Shown here: piece by piece, positions 6,903 through 8,645 of the stretch
Position numbering within the stretch: position 1 is the stretch's first letter
Layout: each line of letters opens with the position of its first letter
Origin: Actinomycetota bacterium
GTDB taxonomy: Bacteria > Actinomycetota > Thermoleophilia > Gaiellales > Gaiellaceae
Direction of reading: 5' to 3'
NCBI GenBank assembly: GCA_013696185.1
Contig: JACCZA010000084.1
Span: forward strand, 1 to 8,645
DNA: 8,645 bases
Translations under genes and position numbers: made by a program
Notes under the pieces: model-generated
The model's input: the letters and a program-made list of their open reading frames with translations, nothing else
What the model was told of the DNA's origin: nothing
Databases searched by the model: none

Positions 6903-7117
6903 AGGCCGAGATCCACCCCGAGTACGTCCTGTCGAACGTCACCTGCTCGTGCGGGAGCACGTTCCAGACCAGGTCGACGAAGCCCGAGCTCCACGTCGAG
7001 ATCTGCTCTGCCTGCCACCCGTTCTACACCGGCAAGCAGAAGCTGATGGACGCGGGTGGGCGCGTCGAGCGCTTCCAGCGCCGTCTCGAGCGGGCCGGCT
7101 CCGCGCGCCGCGGCTAG
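6899..7117 (+). CDS. rpmE: 50S ribosomal protein L31, zinc-binding form
   Basis: A 72-residue ribosomal protein L31 of the large subunit, which helps bridge the two subunits. The start MKAEIHPEY and the block ELHVEICSACHPFYTGKQK are diagnostic. Four cysteines, C16, C18, C36 and C39, form the CxC...CxxC zinc site, making this the C+ (zinc-containing) paralogue; under zinc limitation bacteria often swap it for a C- form, which is not in this window. The tail is basic and slightly extended, as usual. Its ATG overlaps the dehydratase stop by four bases, an odd partner for a ribosomal protein, and the next gene starts 17 bases after its stop. The long open frame continuing upstream of the ATG is an Arg-rich shadow of the dehydratase gene. 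Confidence 0.97.
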   Translation: MKAEIHPEYVLSNVTCSCGSTFQTRSTKPELHVEICSACHPFYTGKQKLMDAGGRVERFQRRLERAGSARRG

Positions 7118-7134
7118 GGCAGCACTCTCCGCCT

Positions 7135-8052
7135 GTGGCGACGATCGGTGGTCAGGCGGTGCTCGAGGGCGTGATGATGCGCGGCCCCGGGAACTGGGCG
7201 CTCGCGGTGCGCAAGCCCGACGGGGAGATCGCCGAGATCCACCGCTCGATCCGGAGCCCGATGGCCCGTCACAGGATCTTCCGGCTGCCGGTCGTGCGCG
7301 GAGTCGTCGCACTCGGGGAGTCGCTTGCGATCGGCTTTCGGGCGCTCGCCATCTCGGCGAACTACGCGGCGCAGGAGGAGGGAGACGACGGCGAGGTTTC
7401 GACCGAGCTCTCGCGCGGCAGCCTCGTGTTCGCCTTCGCGATCGCGATCGGCTTCGCCGTGGCCCTCTTCAAGGTCACACCCGCGCTGATCACGAGCTGG
7501 CTCCCGATCGACGGCACCGGGTGGTTCGTGATCGTGGAGGGCCTGATTCGCGTCTCGATCTTCATCGCCTACCTCTCGCTGATCTCGCTGCTCCCGGATC
7601 TGCGTCGCGTCTTCCAGTACCACGGAGCCGAGCACAAGGCGATCAACGCGCTCGAGGCGGGCGACACGCTCGAGCCGCAGCGGGTGCAGCGCCACAGCCT
7701 GGTCCACCCGCGCTGCGGGACTGCCTTCCTGCTCTGGGTGATGGTGATCGCGATCTTCGTCTTCGCCTTCATCGGCCAGCCCGCCTGGTACTGGCTGATC
7801 GCGAGTCGCATCCTCCTGTTGCCGGTGATCGCCGGCATCGCCTACGAGCTGATCCGCTTCGCGGGCAGGAACTCGGGCAACCGCGTCCTGATGACGCTGC
7901 TCGCGCCGGGTCTGTGGCTGCAGCGGCTGACGACGCGCGAGCCGTCGCTCGAGCAGCTCGAGGTGTCGATCCGCGCACTGCGGGAGGTGTTGCGGCTCGA
8001 AGGCGGCGACACTGACGCCCCCGCCGAGCGCCGGGTCGAGGTGATGGCGTAG
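7135..8052 (+). CDS. DUF1385 family membrane protein (YqhQ-like)
   Basis: A 305-residue integral membrane protein of the DUF1385 family (B. subtilis YqhQ is a member). The family motifs are clear: GGQAVLEGVMMRG at 5-17, YHGAEHKAIN at 162-171, and HPRCGTAFLL at 191-200. His, Glu and Cys in these motifs hint at a metal or catalytic site near the membrane, but the biochemical role is unknown. Hydrophobic segments lie near 53-73 (amphipathic or TM), 95-115, 131-153, 197-214 and 217-240, followed by a charged cytosolic tail with coiled-coil-like heptads (about 270-290). GTG 7135 is chosen because conservation begins at once (VATIGGQAV); no Shine-Dalgarno is visible. Linkage to rpmE and prfA recurs in Firmicutes and Thermoleophilia as far as I recall. 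It shares one base with the next start (TAGTG). Confidence 0.9.
   Translation: MATIGGQAVLEGVMMRGPGNWALAVRKPDGEIAEIHRSIRSPMARHRIFRLPVVRGVVALGESLAIGFRALAISANYAAQEEGDDGEVSTELSRGSLVFAFAIAIGFAVALFKVTPALITSWLPIDGTGWFVIVEGLIRVSIFIAYLSLISLLPDLRRVFQYHGAEHKAINALEAGDTLEPQRVQRHSLVHPRCGTAFLLWVMVIAIFVFAFIGQPAWYWLIASRILLLPVIAGIAYELIRFAGRNSGNRVLMTLLAPGLWLQRLTTREPSLEQLEVSIRALREVLRLEGGDTDAPAERRVEVMA
8038..8045 (+). promoter_or_regulatory. Strong Shine-Dalgarno of the OsmC-family gene
   Basis: GAGGTGAT is fully complementary to the conserved 16S rRNA 3' end (ATCACCTC) and lies six bases before the GTG at 8052. It is inside the last codons of the DUF1385 gene and is the clearest ribosome binding site in the window. 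It decides the OsmC start and suggests efficient re-initiation. Confidence 0.75.
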
Positions 8053-8498
8053 TGCCGAAGGTCGAGCGGTCGGCGGACGTGATCTGGGAGGGCAACGTCG
8101 CCCGCGGCGAGGGTCGGGTCACCGCCGAGACCGGGACGTTCGACGCCTTGCCGTTCTCGCTGCCGAGCCGGATCGGCCAGGCTGCCGGCAAGACCAGTCC
8201 GGAGGAGCTCCTCGCCGCGGCGCACGCCGGGTGCTTCGCGATGTCGCTCGCGGGTGAGCTGACGCAGGCCGGCACGCCGCCCGAGCGGCTCCACGTGCGC
8301 GCGACCGTCATCCTCGACGAGGTCGAGAACGCCGGCCACAGGATCGTCGCATCCGAGCTCCGCGCGTCGGCACGGGTGCCCGGCCTCTCGCGGGAGGACT
8401 TCGACCGCGCGGTCGACCAGGCCGACGCGGGGTGCCCCTTCTCCGCCCTGGTCAAGGCGAGCGGCGAGGTCACCGTCCGCGCGGAGCTCGAGTCCTAG
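8052..8498 (+). CDS. OsmC/Ohr-family peroxiredoxin
   Basis: A 148-residue thiol peroxidase of the OsmC branch, reducing organic or hydrogen peroxides in the cytoplasm, usually as a dimer. The reactive-site residues are in place: R40 (LPSRIG), E51/E52 in SPEELLAAAHAGCF, the peroxidatic C61 and the resolving C128 (AGCPFSALVK). The N-terminal strand region ADVIWEGNVARGEGRVTAETG is typical of OsmC rather than Ohr. The GTG start shares its G with the DUF1385 stop and has a strong Shine-Dalgarno at 8038. It sits between the DUF1385 gene and prfA, where a peroxidase is not an obvious partner, so it probably joined an older rpmE-DUF1385-prfA block. Confidence 0.9.
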   Translation: MPKVERSADVIWEGNVARGEGRVTAETGTFDALPFSLPSRIGQAAGKTSPEELLAAAHAGCFAMSLAGELTQAGTPPERLHVRATVILDEVENAGHRIVASELRASARVPGLSREDFDRAVDQADAGCPFSALVKASGEVTVRAELES

Positions 8499-8548
8499 CA
8501 CCGACCCGGGGACACACCCGAGCCGGGCATCACCGCAGCGCCCCTCGT

Positions 8549-8554
8549 TAGCAT
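8549..8554 (+). promoter_or_regulatory. Putative -10 element of prfA
   Basis: TAGCAT ends six bases before the prfA ATG, the spacing expected for a fully leaderless transcript. The 62-bp gap before prfA has no Shine-Dalgarno close to the ATG and no visible -35. Confidence 0.45.
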
Positions 8555-8560
8555 CGCTCC

Positions 8561-8645
8561 ATGGCCGCCTTCGAGGAGCTCGTCGACGAGCTGGAGCGCT
8601 CCTACGCCGAGACGCGGGAGCGCATGAGCGACTCGAGCGTCTACA
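8561..8645 (+). CDS. prfA: Peptide chain release factor 1, N-terminal fragment
   Basis: The first 28 codons of a gene running off the right edge. The product begins MAAFEELVDELERSY and continues ETRERMSDSSVY. This matches the N-terminal helical region of RF1, where LxxLExRYxELExxLSDPxVxxD is usual. RF1 releases finished peptides at UAA and UAG. The assignment also rests on the neighbourhood: rpmE, DUF1385 and prfA commonly lie together. The GGQ and PxT motifs would be beyond the window. RF2 has a similar N-terminus and is the main alternative, but the neighbourhood favours RF1. Confidence 0.75.
   Translation, partial: MAAFEELVDELERSYAETRERMSDSSVY

Noticed and set aside
5810..7117. Long + frame (435 codons) ending at the rpmE stop
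   Set aside because: It runs antiphase through the dehydratase gene and is Arg/Gly-rich shadow sequence; only the last 72 codons are real L31. A purine-rich AGGGAGGA directly abutting an ATG at 5840 in this frame has no spacing and leads nowhere credible.
8505..8527. CCCGG/CCGGG inverted repeat in the gap before prfA, as a terminator
   Set aside because: The stem is only five base pairs with a 13-base loop and no following T-run, so it is expected by chance at this G+C.
1..8645. CRISPR arrays, tRNA genes, insertion sequences or direct repeats
   Set aside because: None was found on reading through; the repeated-looking gcc/gag/ctc patterns are codon bias of high-G+C genes.

Overview
The window is about 70% G+C (estimated by eye), with short intergenic gaps and overlapping stop/start codons. 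Gene content and protein style suggest an actinobacterial chromosome. The order rpmE, DUF1385, prfA and the ETF beta/alpha/ETF-QO operon would fit Thermoleophilia (Gaiellales/Solirubrobacterales), but that rank is inference. I see no insertion sequence, phage gene, CRISPR array, tRNA, rRNA or long repeat. All intergenic gaps are under 130 bases, so there is no gene-free stretch of 300 bases.

Left part (1-2257): the C-terminal tail of an unidentified one-TM protein (+) ends tail-to-tail against a metallo-beta-lactamase-fold hydrolase (-). That hydrolase diverges, across 19 bp, from a stand-alone B12-binding subunit of the methylmalonyl-CoA mutase type (+). The B12 gene converges on a secreted M23 peptidase (-), which in turn diverges from the ETF operon.

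Centre (2359-6902): etfB, etfA and an ETF:quinone oxidoreductase form one tightly coupled unit that carries electrons from acyl-CoA dehydrogenases to the quinone pool. A threonine dehydratase/serine racemase-like PLP enzyme without an ACT domain follows. Threonine deamination, propionyl-CoA metabolism through B12 mutase and acyl-CoA oxidation through ETF could form one amino-acid/odd-chain catabolic theme, though this rests on proximity only.

Right part (6899-8645): ribosomal protein L31 (zinc form) overlaps the dehydratase stop. A DUF1385 membrane protein, an OsmC peroxiredoxin and the first 28 codons of release factor 1 follow.

Two points merit follow-up. The ETF-QO lacks the fourth cysteine expected for its [4Fe-4S] cluster, with Ile546 in that place. 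Five genes, mostly at the heads of transcription units, have a TANNNT -10-like hexamer ending only 6-9 bases before the start codon, with little or no Shine-Dalgarno; this suggests leaderless or nearly leaderless transcripts.
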